A stretch of DNA of 64,000 nt from Siphlonurus alternatus (lineage: Eukaryota > Arthropoda > Insecta > Ephemeroptera > Siphlonuridae). The translations under genes were made by a program, and so were the position numbers. Of this stretch, positions 22,107 through 33,659 are shown piece by piece. The stretch is from the NCBI GenBank assembly GCA_949825025.1, contig OX463785.1, forward strand, positions 11,967,971 through 12,031,970. The letters run 5' to 3'. Position 1 is the stretch's first letter, and the number at the start of each line of letters is the position of its first letter. The notes under the pieces are model-generated. The model was not told where the DNA came from. It was given only the letters and a program-made list of their open reading frames with translations, and did no database searches.

Positions 22107-23214
22107 CTGGAACATTAACAGTTTGTCTAAGTAATTGTTTACGTTATTCATTATTTTTTGTATTAGCATATAATCAAATTAATTTACATGGAAAGAGACA
22201 CCATAAAAATTCATGTTCTGTGTACCGTACCAATCCTGATACCTTGGCACAGTTGGTTCCCAGTTCAATATTCATGTGTATTTCCAATGTTATTTAAACT
22301 TGGCAGCCTAGTTCATAATCTCTTGTGGCTGGTCTGCAATAGAACGTAAAGTTGTAAGGTTGTTCATTGATTAAAAAAAGAGATGTCTGTCCTGACTGGG
22401 TTTTCCACAGTTCCCTCAGTCTCACCTCAGTGAATGCTGGGACGTATAACAGTCTGTGGCCACCATTCTTTCCCTCCCTTATCCCTACTCATTACCCCAC
22501 CCCACCTCGAGCTCCTCCAAGCTCATAGGGGTGATTCTTGTAAAAAAAAAAAGAGAAAGAAAGAAATTAACAAAGGTATTTATATAGAGATGGAGTCTCA
22601 TCTTTCATCTTAACTGTCCTAACTCTAAAATCTAACTGCGCCCAACTGTGCCATATATGGAGTTAAAAAAAATTAATGGACTTCTGACAATTAGTTGGTT
22701 CCATAGAATTTATTATGTACAGTCCTCGCCTCTGAAAAGTTCCCTACATCTAGCGAGCAAAATTGGAACTTCGTGTTCGAAGCTTTGAAGTTTTTTTTTT
22801 TTATTTATTATTATTTTTTTACAAGGTACACCCCTATGAGCTAGGAGCTCGAGCCGGGGTAACGGGTAAGGATAAGGGAGGGAAAGGATTGTGGTAAAGC
22901 AAGCCAAGCAGCTCAAGGCGGACGGGGAGCTGCACAACTACATAGGGAACTTTTCAGATTTTTATTGCTTACCTCTCCTGCCTTCCACTCCCTGGATTTC
23001 TGCATCAGGTAGTTTATCTCGAACTTGACTCAATAATTCATCGAACTGCTTCTTATGGCCACATGAACCACTGAAAATAAACAAAGAAAAAATAAATCTT
23101 AAAAATTAAATAACAAATATATTTATGTATCGAAGGAGAGAGAATTAAAATAATAAAAAATATATATTTTCGTAAGAGTCTTTACCAGTACTCGACGTTA
23201 ATTTTAGATGGCAT
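21943..23214 (-). CDS. Rdx-family thioredoxin-like protein (selenoprotein W / MIEN1-like), complete, 3 exons
   Basis: Exons on the minus strand: 23186-23214 (ATG, 29 nt), 22973-23070 (98 nt) and 21943-22106 (164 nt with TAG). Donors GTAAAG and GTAAGC; acceptors TTTTCAG and GTTCCAG; phases join into 96 codons plus stop. The protein begins MPSKINVEYCGSCGHKKQF. The Y-C10-x-x-C13-G motif matches the redox motif of the Rdx family (CxxU in selenoprotein W, CxxC in MIEN1/C35). The EGRRGSFEVTINDTLVHSKL block is the family's second conserved region. The C-terminus is NCCVS, so the last four residues (CCVS) could be a prenylation CaaX box; MIEN1 also ends in a prenylated Cys. No in-frame TGA is present. 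These proteins are small cytosolic or membrane-tethered redox adaptors. The gene is convergent with SF3A1. Family assignment is firm; the choice between SelW and MIEN1 orthology is not. Confidence 0.9.
22378..22565 (+). mobile_element. SINE-like retroposon in intron 2 of the SelW-like gene, copy 1
   Basis: Central block TCCTGACTGGGTTTTCCAC...TTCCCTCAG...GTGAATGCTGGGA, related to the middle of the 5S-headed retroposons. It is followed by TTTCCCTCCCTTATCC, CTCGAGCTCCT, AGCTCATAGGGGTG and an A-rich tail. A shorter copy lies on the other strand at 22790-22935. Confidence 0.55.
22790..22935 (-). mobile_element. SINE-like retroposon, copy 2 (opposite strand)
   Basis: Read on the minus strand it has TTTCCCTCCCTTATCC, CGGCTCGAGCTCCT, AGCTCATAGGGGTG and then an A-rich tail at about 22790. 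With copy 1 it forms an inverted pair inside the intron. Confidence 0.55.
22973..23070 (-). CDS. SelW/MIEN1-like exon 2
   Basis: Completes Cys10, then encodes GSCGHKKQFDELLSQ and a helix ending DAEIQGVEGRR. It is flanked by a pyrimidine-rich acceptor and a GTAAGC donor and is clearly G+C-richer than the intron. Confidence 0.9.
23186..23214 (-). CDS. SelW/MIEN1-like exon 1 (start)
   Basis: A 29-nt coding piece, MPSKINVEY plus the first two bases of the redox Cys codon. The Cys10 codon is split by the intron (TG|T). The donor is GTAAAG. Confidence 0.88.
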
Positions 23215-23484
23215 CTTCAAATACAGACTAATACAGTAACTTAAAGTTACAAATTAAAAGTTTTTACCAACAGAGACATATCATTTCACTATTTTCAATG
23301 ATTATTTTGCATGTTTTGGAGAGAGAATCCTTGCAATAATTTACGATTTTATTTAACTTTTTCAAAATACCAGCTGATCGCTCATGGCGATGCGACTTCC
23401 CGAGCGGCCCAAATATTTTTATTTTCTTGGCCCTCAAGCGGTTGTTTCAGGAAGTTTCAATTTTTTTCTCAGTTTTTTTATAAT

Positions 23485-23975
23485 ATAAGACCAGCGCCTG
23501 CGTCGATCTCTTCTTGCCTAGTAGTCCCGAGACAGGCCTGTGTTAATTCATGGACGGTCAAAATAGTTCAAAATATGTACACTTCAACGGAGAGCGCTGC
23601 AGTACTAATCAAAAAAGTAGAGGTGCCAATCACATAAAATATTCCTAAAATTGTGAACTCACATTTAAAGGCCATAATAATTTTTATTTGGACAAGTATA
23701 TTACGTGTAAAAAATAGACTATTATTTGCAGTTTTATTAAAAAAATTAAAATACAATTTAAACAATATTAAAAAATATTTTAGTTCTCATTTTTATGTTG
23801 GCACCAACGTTAATTTCAAAATTCGCCGCGCAAAATTGTAAAAAGACGATCGCAACTGTTAGTACGGTGGCGCTCTGAGAGCATTTGCGTCAATAATTGG
23901 AACTACGCTGCAAGATATCCCACCAAATCGCTTAGTGCAAGGCAAGAATCTATCGACGCAGGCGCTGATATCAGC
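23485..23975. mobile_element. TIR element upstream of the SelW-like gene
   Basis: Inverted ends CAGCGCCTGCGTCGAT and ATCGACGCAGGCGCTG, with extended pairing to TTCTTGCCT / AGGCAAGAA; about 490 bp long. No transposase frame is visible and the target duplication is unclear. Confidence 0.55.
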
Positions 23976-23984
23976 TTCTTAGGA

Positions 23985-24490
23985 AAAACATGGCGACTTC
24001 AATATGGCAGCGGAATGGCGCTTATCGTCGTCTCGATTATTATTTCTTATATTTTATTTATTGAAGAGTTATAAATGTGTGTGTAACTTTTGTAAGCCTC
24101 TATTGTGACTGCAAGAACTGTATCACCACTATATAATGAAGACAAGAGATGGATTCATCCTGATATGAACGAACGAAGTAAAGGTTAGTACATGACCAAA
24201 AGATCGGGACATTAGGCGTTGTTTATGTCCCGTTTTCATCAGTTTTGTTGCAGGATGTAATTTTTCGTTCTCTTGTGGCTATTCTGTGTAACCTATTAAT
24301 ATAGTAATTACCGATATATGCATGTTTATAGCTATTTTGTTTCGTGTTACAGCAGAAACAAGCCTGCAGCTGGCCAGGCCTGGACCCACCCATTGGATTT
24401 GCATGCCAAGGAGGAGGAAAATCTCGCCCGCGGAGTGAAAAACTCGAGCCTGGGACCATTTTGTGACAACTGTCAAATCTATTATGATGT
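23985..24490 (+). other. Unassigned exon-like region
   Basis: A G+C-richer start (ATGGCGACTTCAATATGG) is followed by a segment at 24357-24487 bounded by a plausible acceptor (GTGTTACAG) and donor (GTAAAA). One frame of it is open (TGT-ACA-type context; GQAWTHPLDLHAKEEENL...). The two parts do not join in one frame with the donors I can see. It may be an unknown gene start, a lncRNA or a retroposon: the minus strand has GGTCCCAGGCTCGAG, which resembles a B-box. Confidence 0.2.
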
Positions 24491-25127
24491 AAAATTTCTT
24501 AAATACAAGTTATAAAACCCATTTTCTCTGTGTTCTTTTGTAAATAATCATAAAATAGTAAGCAAATTAATTAAAAAATAAACCGGAAGTGGAAGCCATT
24601 TTTATTTAGTGTAAGAAAATGAATAACGCAAAGCGCAACTTGACAAAGTTTGACCGACGTGCCACCTGGTGGTTGTTTCCGATAACATTTTCATGCGAAT
24701 TGTACATATTTCGTTACATACAGAAGATGATCGGCCGTGTGATCGCTTTCGCTGAGATCGCGATTCGATGCTCCTTTTCAAGTATGTTCAAATTTTGCGC
24801 TTAAAAGTTTAAAATTTAATAAAAATAAAATTTTGGTATTAATTATAAATTTCTACCTAATTTGGTACTATTCCTGTTGTTATATGCAAATTCAAATTTA
24901 ATTAAAGTTAAAAAAAATACAAATTTTATATATAATATATATGATTATATACATATAATAATATACATATTTATGTATATATGATATAGAATCAAAATTT
25001 GATATTTTTGGAAGTGTGCGTATAAGTGCACAAGTGAGTAGCATAAACAAAAGGAGGTACACGTGAAATAGACGAGATATTTTCCTAATATATAGTACAA
25101 AAATCCGTGAGCATCAAATTTTTTTAC
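24491..25127. other. AT-rich DNA, nothing supported
   Basis: A 61-codon frame at 24619-24804 has no recognisable motif. The remainder is A/T-rich. Confidence 0.4.
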
Positions 25128-25657
25128 TTAAGGTAGAGATAATTAGAGATAATACGGATCAGCTGGCCCAATGCTAAAAAAATCCCATTCATAAAAATAT
25201 GAAAAAAATTTAAAATGTTCTCCTCTTCATCCCCTATCAGTAGCTAAAATATTAGGTATACAAAAACGAGCTACTTTTCGAGTTATTAAGGGGCATTCAC
25301 AAAGTCTTAAGGCCACATTTAAGGCTCAATAATTTAAAGCTTGATTTTAGAATTGTTTTTTAGACCCAAAATTTCTGGTCTTAAATTATTGAGCCTTAAT
25401 TGTGGCCTTAAGGCTTTGTGAATGCCACTTATTAATTTTTAAAGTTGACTATAATTTAACATGGAAGTTCCATTCCTCCATGTTAAATTGGAGAACTTAA
25501 AAAATTAATAACTCGAAAACTAGCTCGTTTTTGTATACCTGATATTTTAGCTACTGATAGGGGATGTAGAGGAAAACATTTTAAATTTTTTTCATAATTT
25601 TTATGAATAGGATTTTTTTAGCATTGGGCCAGCTGATCCGTATTATCTCTACCTTAA
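25128..25657. mobile_element. TTAA-flanked foldback (family C), copy 1, with a nested insertion
   Basis: TTAA at 25128-25131 and 25654-25657. Arms GGTAGAGAT...GGATCAGCTGGCCCAATGC and the reverse complement. Homologous to 45205-45557 through CCCTATCAGTAGCTAAAATA, GGTATACAAA and AGTTGACTAT. Interrupted by 25290-25428. TTAA flanks recall piggyBac-type insertion. Confidence 0.75.
25290..25428. mobile_element. Nested foldback (family D), 139 bp, 7-bp target duplication
   Basis: Flanked by TTATTAA at 25283-25289 and 25429-25435. Ends GGGGCATTCACAAAG / CTTTGTGAATGCCAC. Removing it and one TTATTAA restores the sequence seen in the uninserted family-C copy at about 45340. A second D copy is at 57241-57382. 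Confidence 0.8.
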
Positions 25658-26501
25658 AATTTTTGTGTTATGGAAGAAATCAATCAATCAGTTAATGAAG
25701 AATGAAGAGCAGTTAATTATTTTATAAGTTTATAATCTACAAAATTAATTTAAATAAAACAGTAATTTTTATACTGATACATAAAACATGCAAGTATTTA
25801 GAGATTTAGACGTATCTATACGTTATTTTGTAGTTTCATTTTGCGTGGGATGACATACGTGCTGCGGTCGAGTTTTGCGGAGAGTCAGATTGGGTGACGA
25901 CTGCTGAGGTTTTCACGTATGTCAGTTGCAAAACCCTTCCATTTCCAATATGGTTACTGATAAGCAAGTCAAAAACAAACTTTTTTGACTCCCCTTTAAA
26001 AATTCAAATTATTTTTATTTTATTTTTTATAAAAGTCAATGGTTGAATAATTATTTTGATGAAAGACCTGTTAATAAATTTATGAGAATGAAGAAAATGT
26101 CAAGTCAGTGAAATATATTTTTTAAGTTTAAAAATTTTGAGGCAAAAAGGATATTATTAATAAATGAAACGAGAACCATGATTTTACACTAAAAGCATTG
26201 TAATTATTTATTTTGTTACATCCCTATATATAATACTAAAAAATTATATTTTTTCAGATTTTTATACTATATTTTTGTAGAGGGGTGAAAAATAACGATA
26301 TGTAAATCTCTCTGCAAAGTTTCAGGTTCAAATATTATAATTTAAAAATACGTCCGTAAACACATCCGGTTATACTTCCGATAGTAATCTTACATATTTG
26401 TTGAAATATAATATGTTATGTTGCTCACATTAAAAAGTTATATAATATATTTTTTATAATATGTAGGTGTCCTTGACATATATGCGGTCTCTAACTGTCT
26501 C
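25658..26501. other. AT-rich DNA with a small hairpin
   Basis: TGACATACGTG and CACGTATGTCA (about 25850-25922) form a hairpin around a G+C-richer loop. No gene seen. Confidence 0.4.
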
Positions 26502-26637
26502 TATAGGGTATAGTGCCACGAGATTGTTGGGTTGCCTGCTTACAGGATAACGACCTGATATTTACCTCCTCTCCCTTCCCCTACCGAAGAGCAAGAGTAT
26601 TCGTAAAAGCATTGAAAAAAATAGAAAATGTAGAAAA
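26502..26637 (+). mobile_element. SINE-like retroposon pair, plus copy
   Basis: ATAGGGTATAGTGCCACGAG, TTGCCTGCTTACAGGATAAC, CTCCCTTCCCCTACCGAAGA, GAGCAAGAGTA and an A-rich end. The reverse-strand copy is at 26800-26934. Confidence 0.55.
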
Positions 26638-26799
26638 AAAATAATTATAAATCATAGACGGCAATTATTACATTAATTTAATGAAATTTATATCATCTGC
26701 TATAGTTTATAAATAATGTTATATAACCAGTTAAATTTTTGTGTCCTTAAATAATCATACAAGTGTCAACAAAGTCCAATGTTCTAATTTTTCTATTTT

Positions 26800-26934
26800 T
26801 TTTTTTTTTTTTTTCAATGGTTTTAAGAGTACTCTTGCTCTTCGGTAGGGGAAGGGAGGGGAGGTAACCGTCAGACCGTTATCCTGTAAGCAGGCAACCC
26901 AACAATCTCGTGGCACTACCCTATACATATAATA
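26800..26934 (-). mobile_element. SINE-like retroposon pair, minus copy
   Basis: Reverse complement of 26502-26637 at high identity, with a clear poly(A) tail on the minus strand (poly(T) at 26797-26814). Two oppositely inserted copies leave an inverted repeat with a spacer of about 160 bp. Confidence 0.6.
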
Positions 26935-29170
26935 TGTGTTATAAAAACATTTTATCTTTATGAGCACGGACATCATTAAGAGAATACTACATAAAGATGA
27001 TGTGTCTGCCGTTTGTGAGCTTACTCCGACCTACAACGTAAACTATAATTTCACACTTCTTTCTTTTTACAATTTAATTCTTTCTTATGCCTATCATAGA
27101 AGTACATATGCTCACAAAAACCTAACATATAGAGTGCTGTGCTGCACTTAAAGTATAGTACACTGTTGTGTAAGTAAAAAAAGTTAAAATTTAGCGACAT
27201 ATGAACTTTGGGATATACTTTTCTTTTGATAGTACAAACGTTACCATATAAATCATGATATAATGCTCTTTAAATTACCGCCACAAAAAGTCTATATATA
27301 GGACATATATATCTCAGATATCATATGGAGTCAGAACTTCAGAAAGCAGAAAAAAACGTATCCCTATCTGTTAAATTCTATACCCGCTTGCATGATATAG
27401 AGCAGTAAGGAAGAGTTATAAATTTTGAAATATTCTCCCATTACTTTCCCCCTCTCAATATACACTACATTGCATGCAGTTTTGTTTCTATAATTATGCT
27501 ATGGTTATCAAATGAAAGTTGTAGAGATATTATCACTCGAAATAGACATTAAAAATATTAAAACACACTGTTGAATTGCTATACACGGTGACGCCCTTTT
27601 ATGCACGCTGACGCTGTTCAGTAAAATGTATTTTTTTTTCAAGCAATGAATAATTATATTTCTTCATATTATTTTATAACTCAATTTTGTCTACAATGCG
27701 TTGCCATGCTTGCCATGAACAAATGAAAAATAAATTTTATAAAATCATAAAAAATATATATGAATATATTGAATGAATGAAATCAACTTCTGTAGACTTT
27801 TACCGGTGTTAGATCGATGTAATCCTTTTGTATTTTCTTACTCACAATGATTCTCTCAGTCTCAGAGAATCACCTGAGGAAGAGATTGTTTGACTCTCGA
27901 AACGTCGTGAAATAGTATAAAGTATAATAATAGTGACGTGCACGAACACTAACAAGTAAGTGATCATCATAGTACATAACAGAAGGTTTACATCGAACAC
28001 TGACAAAGATAAAAGTCCGAAAAAGTTAATTTTATTTATTCAATACGAACACCCTTGGAAAAATTTATTTAACATACACATATAAATATATTGTTGAAGA
28101 AAAAACAAAAACAGATAAATTTGTGTCATGCAAAACTCTCATTATTTTGGTATAAAGATTGACAAAATTATTATTAGGTTACCTAGCAACGTTCAACATA
28201 TAGTTTACTTACATTTTCTTGCGTTTTTACACATAAAAACAATTTAACAATTGTTACATGTGAAAAGATTGGCCGAGGTAGAAATTTGAGCAAAAAAATT
28301 GCTAACAGCAAAAACAATTTACTCAAAAAGTTCAATCATGCGAGTAGATGGTGCACTTTTCCAATACATCAGTTGGTGTTGAAGCATTTAGCTGTGGTGA
28401 GAGGTATAAATGAAGTAATGAAATTCATTTTAAGCACTAAAAACCTATAAAAATGCAATTTTGTAACGTTTAAGCCGTAACCCTTGAATTAAGCTTTTTT
28501 AAGCTTTAAAAAGATGCCATTTTTGGCCATGAAAATGCATGACTCGTGGAAATTTTATAATTGTATTGATGTGCTACTATTTCTAAAATTCGTTTAAAAA
28601 TTCGGCCACTAATCGTCAGTATCAGAGTATTCCTTGCAAATCATCCTGACAGGATTCGAATTAAAATCCTCAATTGAGAAATAAAACAATATTAATATCT
28701 TTATTCGAAATTTTCGCTGTAGTTTGAATTTGTGAGGCACTCATATTTGAATGTGTGACGTCATGAAAAAAAAATTGTAGTCCAAGTATATTGCTAGGCA
28801 TTTATATAAAGGTGTTCTTGTTAAAAAATTACAGTTATCTTTTGTATATAATATTTATATATAGTATACATAATATAATGGTAAAAGAATATTTATAGAT
28901 CTCAAATTTGATATAACAATAATAAATGTTGTAACTTTTTATATTTTCTTATTATGTTATACAGAAAGAAAGCAAAGGTCGTGTATATATCATTATAAAT
29001 ATTGAAAAATATAAAAATATATCATGTTTCATTGATATAGACATAATTACAAGGAAATATGGAAGCATGCTGCATGCAATTTCACAATAAGATTTTTCTA
29101 CTATGCTTTTAATAACGAATCATATATACATATTGTTTATATAATGTTTGTCCGATGGAGTCTTTTCCTA
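26935..29170. other. AT-rich intergenic DNA
   Basis: No gene supported. It holds the CTGAGGAAGAGATTG...CGAAACGTCG motif at 27877-27906, of the same type as in the 20-kb hairpin. Confidence 0.4.
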
Positions 29171-29340
29171 GTTCAACTAGACACAACCTAAAAGCCTAAA
29201 ACTTAATACAGTTACAGTGAGAAATATAACACGCATCACTGTTGCATGAAATAAATAGCTTCAAGAATTACTTGTAAAAAAAAATTACCTATATATTAAT
29301 GTATGTACACCTCGAGAAAACACAAATGTTATTTGGGCTC
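29170..29340 (+). repeat. Dispersed repeat G, copy 1
   Basis: AAAGCCTAAA, GTTACAGTGAGAAATATAAC, GTACACCTCG and ACAAATGTTATTT recur in the same order at 57560-57705. Confidence 0.6.
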
Positions 29341-29578
29341 ACCGTAATTTGGTATAACTGGACTACGAAACACCTCTACTAGGACAAAATTAGTAAGGGT
29401 AATTCGTATTTGCAAACACTGTTATAATATTTTATTATTAACGGTATTTTACCATAAGATAAAATTATATGAATCTGTCCCATGTTGTTCCCAACCGGAC
29501 AAACATATAGTTAAATTATTTTCTAGTTGAAAAATTACTCCTTCAACTCACCCTTTACATGTTTAAACGTCTTTTTAT

Positions 29579-30449
29579 TAGGGCTGTAAATTTTAACCGG
29601 TTGATTAACCATCCGGTTAAAACCGCACGGTTAATCGTTTTAATAAAACACTGTTACTCGAGGATACGGTTAATTTAACCATTTAACCGAACTTCGATTA
29701 AAATTAAAAATTAACCGATAGTCAATTTTAACCGTTTCTAGCCGTGTCATAATTTTAAGCACTTTAAACCGCGGTTAATTTTTTTTAATAATTTTTTTAA
29801 ATGCAAAAAAATTAATTGACACATCGTGCACTGTGAGTAAATTTTCAGTTAGATTAAAATAGAATTGCACTGATGGCACTAATTGCTAATAAAGCACGTA
29901 CAATTTGTTTTTAAATTATAACTATTATAAGTTTATTCAGTCTGTTTGCAGAAAATAATTTATAATATATATAACTATTTCGGCATGAATATATTTTTCT
30001 TTTTGTACTTTTTAAAATAATTAATACATTAGGTGAACGTTTTTGCATACCGTATCAGATAAGATCGTAAAAAATTAACTTTTCAATACTTTTTTTATAT
30101 CTTTATTTTTTTTATCGTTATATTGAACCTTGAAGGAAAAAGAATATTGAACTATATTCATTGCAGTTATGTATGCAATTGTATTAAATATATCTTAATT
30201 TAACGTGATAATTGTCAAAAAATAACCGATGGCGCAGAGTAAGCCATTTCGGTTAAATTAACCGATCAAATAAATTCAAATAATTAACCGATCGAATAAA
30301 ATTAACCGATAACGATTAGACGGTTTTTTTAATCGATCAAACATTTTCAGAATTCTGAGCGGTTTTTAATCGAACTTCGGTTTGATTAAAAACCGGTTAA
30401 AAGTTGACGGTCACCGGTTAAACATTTTTCTCGGTTATTTACAGCCCTA
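29579..30449. mobile_element. hAT-like non-autonomous element, 871 bp
   Basis: Perfect 8-bp target duplication CTTTTTAT (29571-29578 and 30450-30457). Ends TAGGGCTGTAAAT and ATTTACAGCCCTA. The subterminal zones are filled with copies of TTAACCG / CGGTTAA in both orientations (more than 20 by eye), as expected of transposase-binding arrays. The interior has no transposase frame. Confidence 0.85.
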
Positions 30450-30477
30450 CTTTTTATCTCAAAAAATTTATTATATT

Positions 30478-30625
30478 CTCTTTGTGCAAAGTGAGGATGA
30501 AATGGAGACAATATTTTTAACATTTCATGCTCGATAAGAGGAAAGGAGACGTAATATCGTCTTTTTCTATACTGTTTTCCTCTCGGAAATGGTGCAAAAT
30601 AGGAGGAAAAAAGACGAGGAGAGAC
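30478..30625 (-). repeat. Dispersed repeat H, copy 1
   Basis: Its reverse complement shares TATTTTGCACCATTT, AGAGGAAAA, TTACGTCT, CTTTCCTCTTAT and TTTCATCCTCAC with 46262-46395. It begins about 20 bp after the hAT-like element. Confidence 0.6.
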
Positions 30626-30657
30626 GGTAAAAATGAATACTAAATTTATTTCAACTC

Positions 30658-30658
<1 letters not shown>

Positions 30659-30702
<44 letters not shown>
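30659..30702. repeat. Poly(T) tract
   Basis: About 44 T. No element could be assigned to it. Confidence 0.9.
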
Positions 30703-30709
<7 letters not shown>

Positions 30710-31451
30710 ATTTAACAAGCAAAATACTTTAGTTCACAATATGATTGAATATGTAATATGTTGCAAATCCTAATGCAGTGAAGTGCTTGAATAAATTTGC
30801 ATACGAAATACGTACTGCACTTAATTTTAATTTTTAATTGATTTACTGAACACTATTGAATTGTATTTAATTATATTATAATTATATCTTGGCAAAAAGT
30901 TAATATCCTGGGTCTATATCGTGCCAATGCATTGTTTTTAAATATATTTAAATTTGCAATATCAATTGCAACTTTTAACAAAATAATAAAAAAAGTATTA
31001 TATTACATAATTAAATGAAAATTAAATAAATTATTAGTATTCGGAAAACTAGCGGCCAAAGACGTCATCATTCTGGATACATACTGGTTCTGTGTTTGTT
31101 ATATTGTTAGGGAGTTTTATGTTATGACGTTAGTGAGAGCTACAACAATGGATTATGAAACTTCTCAGGTTTTCCAAGTTTTGTGTTAGTCTTAAAAAAA
31201 CAATTTTTATTTTAACCACGAGGCTTATATTAAATTATTTTGAGATATAAAAAGAGAAATTACTAATGTTGACATTTGTGCAATCGGTTAAGCTCTATAG
31301 GATTAAAATTACTAAACAAAAATAGATTTACAGATTATAATTCTGAAGATACGTCACTGCATCTACCTCTATATATAAATACATACAATATCAATAATTG
31401 AAAGAAAATATTTTATCACGATCCAGTCAAGAACTTCCAATATGTCATATC

Positions 31452-31840
31452 AAGTGCATGTAATCGGTCCTCGTCAGGTTACTGAAGTCAAGGTACGTCG
31501 AGCGTGATTCGTAGTTGGATTGGTCATCATTTTTGACCAAAAAAAATATGCTTCTCCCTCATCCAGGGGTAAATTTTGTGCTTTTTTGTTTGGTTTCCCT
31601 GTGGTTTTGGATCATTACACTCTTCTGTTCATTGAAAAAAGTAGTAGCGTCCATCCTGACTGAGGTTTCCACGTTTCCTTCAGGTAAATGCAGGGATTGT
31701 TTGCTAGGACATGGACGACCTCGTTCACGATGAGCCCACAAAACGTCATGTAATGAAAAGGTTTTGGCAAGGTTGGATAGTAAACCTAGTGAGTAATTTA
31801 ATTACTGTAATTAGAAAGTAGATGGGTTTGATAAAATAAA
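31452..31840 (+). mobile_element. 5S-rRNA-headed SINE-like retroposon, copy 1
   Basis: The head ATCGGTCCTCGTCAGG...GAAGTCAAGG...CGAGCGTGATTCGTAGTTGG follows 5S rRNA through its internal pol III promoter. The body includes GTAGCGTCCATCCTGACTGA, GTTTCCACGTTTCC and AAATGCAGGGATTG; the end is TTTGATAAAATAAAA. Shared with 38707-39030, 41829-42203 and 49310-49465. Confidence 0.75.
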
Positions 31841-31849
31841 ATTTTCTCA

Positions 31850-33417
31850 GATTTCATCGGCTTGTATAGTAAAAATACAGAAATATAATATTATATAAAA
31901 TATAGTAAATAAAGTAAAATAGAATTGTGTTTGTAATAAAAGATGTTAAAATTTCGTATTTTTTGTTTAATTTTATGACTTTGTACTTAATAACAATAAA
32001 AATTCCATTAAATAATATTGCAGAACAATTTACACTGGTAAATAAAACCTTGTTTTTTTATAGAGAAAAGTCAATATTTGCTTTCTCGGAAATTTCCACA
32101 CATATCAATTTAATTCAAAGTTGTGTATATCATTCTGTCTTGTGTATGCATGAAAAACCTGCCACAAAAACTAATTTTGCACGCAGAGGAGCAGAGTGAT
32201 GATTTATTTTAAAATGTGATGTTATCTCTTTTCAATATAAAATTATTAATGTCTAGATGTAATATATTAAAACTCCCTATATATTTATAAACACGCATCA
32301 CAGGGTATTAGCACTAGAGGACTAGGTAAAATGCTATAGTCGTATTATTAATTTTGTTATATATATTACCTGAATATTATAATTAATTATATATTATAAT
32401 TTTATTATATTTCAATGTTATATATTATATTTTTAATTAATTTACTTATAATATATTATATTAGCTGGAAAATTTATATTTTTTAACCTTCTAGTTCAAA
32501 TCTGAGTTTAGAAACTCCCATCTCCCATCACAGTCACAGCTTGTTGCAAAATTTCAAACTTCAAATAAGAATTTGTCACTTCCGGGTATTTTCGGATCAA
32601 ATTAATTCATGATATCATTGTTATATATTTTTAATAAAAAAATTGTTGTTTTGTATAAATTTCTATAAAATCTATAAAATGTAATTAAAAATATTGTAAT
32701 TGTATTTGACATCATTAGCCTCATTACATTATTGCTTTCGATAGTATAATTTTTATAGCTACTTCTGATCATTTTTTGGTGGCTGTTCACTTTGTGTATG
32801 GTCAATTAATTGCCTTTTTCAGCCACCAATTGGGTTATTTTGTTTTTTTTATTATTTCCTCCTAAACATGTATTATTTAACCCAATAAACTATTATTATT
32901 ATTATTATTTTATAATATATTTGTGACTTTTCTTTCTTTGTGTTTTTGACATGATCCGTAGTAATAAAGTTATCTTATAACAAAACAAATTAATCAATGC
33001 AAAATATTTTAAATATTGACCTAAAATATTGTTACACTTAATTTTTAATAAAGCTCTCATGTTATATACGAATAATATTATTTACTATAGATATCGATAG
33101 CATATTTTAACGAAGCAAATCTTTGTAGGGAAATAATTAACAACCAATATTTCAAGACGAAAACATCCAATTAATTCGCATCGCGCAATCAAGAACATGG
33201 CGGGAAATTAGTGCTTGCTTTGATTTGATAACATCGTGCGCAGTGGAATTATCTCTTCGCCGGAATAAGAGAAGATAAATAATTATAATGTGGAAATATT
33301 TCAAATTATTATATGTTAGTGACGTAATTTCAAATATAAGATGTTGATTTTTTTTTTCTCCTGCATGTATAAATTTGTTACATGTGAAAACAGAAGATAA
33401 AATCTAAGTCTAATCTA
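31850..33417. other. AT-rich DNA with a LINE-like tail
   Basis: At 32812-32912 the plus strand has TTTAACCCAATAAAC followed by (TTA)n, the same tail as at 12060-12170 on the minus strand. No other feature is supported. Confidence 0.45.
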
Positions 33418-33640
33418 AAGGTGCTTTTCCATGGGGCGATATCACACGAGGCTTGGCTGGGCGAGAAAAGCTTCAGTAAAACTGCAACGGCCATATATAT
33501 TGGCAAGGAAATATCGCAATCGCCTCGGGAAAGCAATTTTTCCTCGCTAAATAATATGGCTGCCATACGATTTTACTGCAAGTGCGCTTTTCTCGCCCCG
33601 CCAAGCCTCGCGAAACATTGCTCCATGGAAAAGTGTCATT
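33418..33640. mobile_element. Foldback element with GTGCTTTTCCATGG ends
   Basis: GGTGCTTTTCCATGGGGCGA and GAGGCTTGGCTGGGCGAGAA on the left pair with TTCTCGCCCCGCCAAGCCTC and CTCCATGGAAAAGTG on the right. The centre is only partly paired. G+C-rich compared with its flanks. Confidence 0.7.
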
Positions 33641-33659
33641 TTTTTTTTTTTTTTTTTTT

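Noticed and set aside
24357..24487. A confident coding exon
   Set aside because: Splice-like borders and one open frame, but no in-frame upstream partner, no known domain, and the reverse strand resembles a retroposon B-box.
28311..28448. Open frame around HASRWCTFPIHQLV
   Set aside because: Readable for about 45 codons but with no known motif, splice borders or G+C shift.
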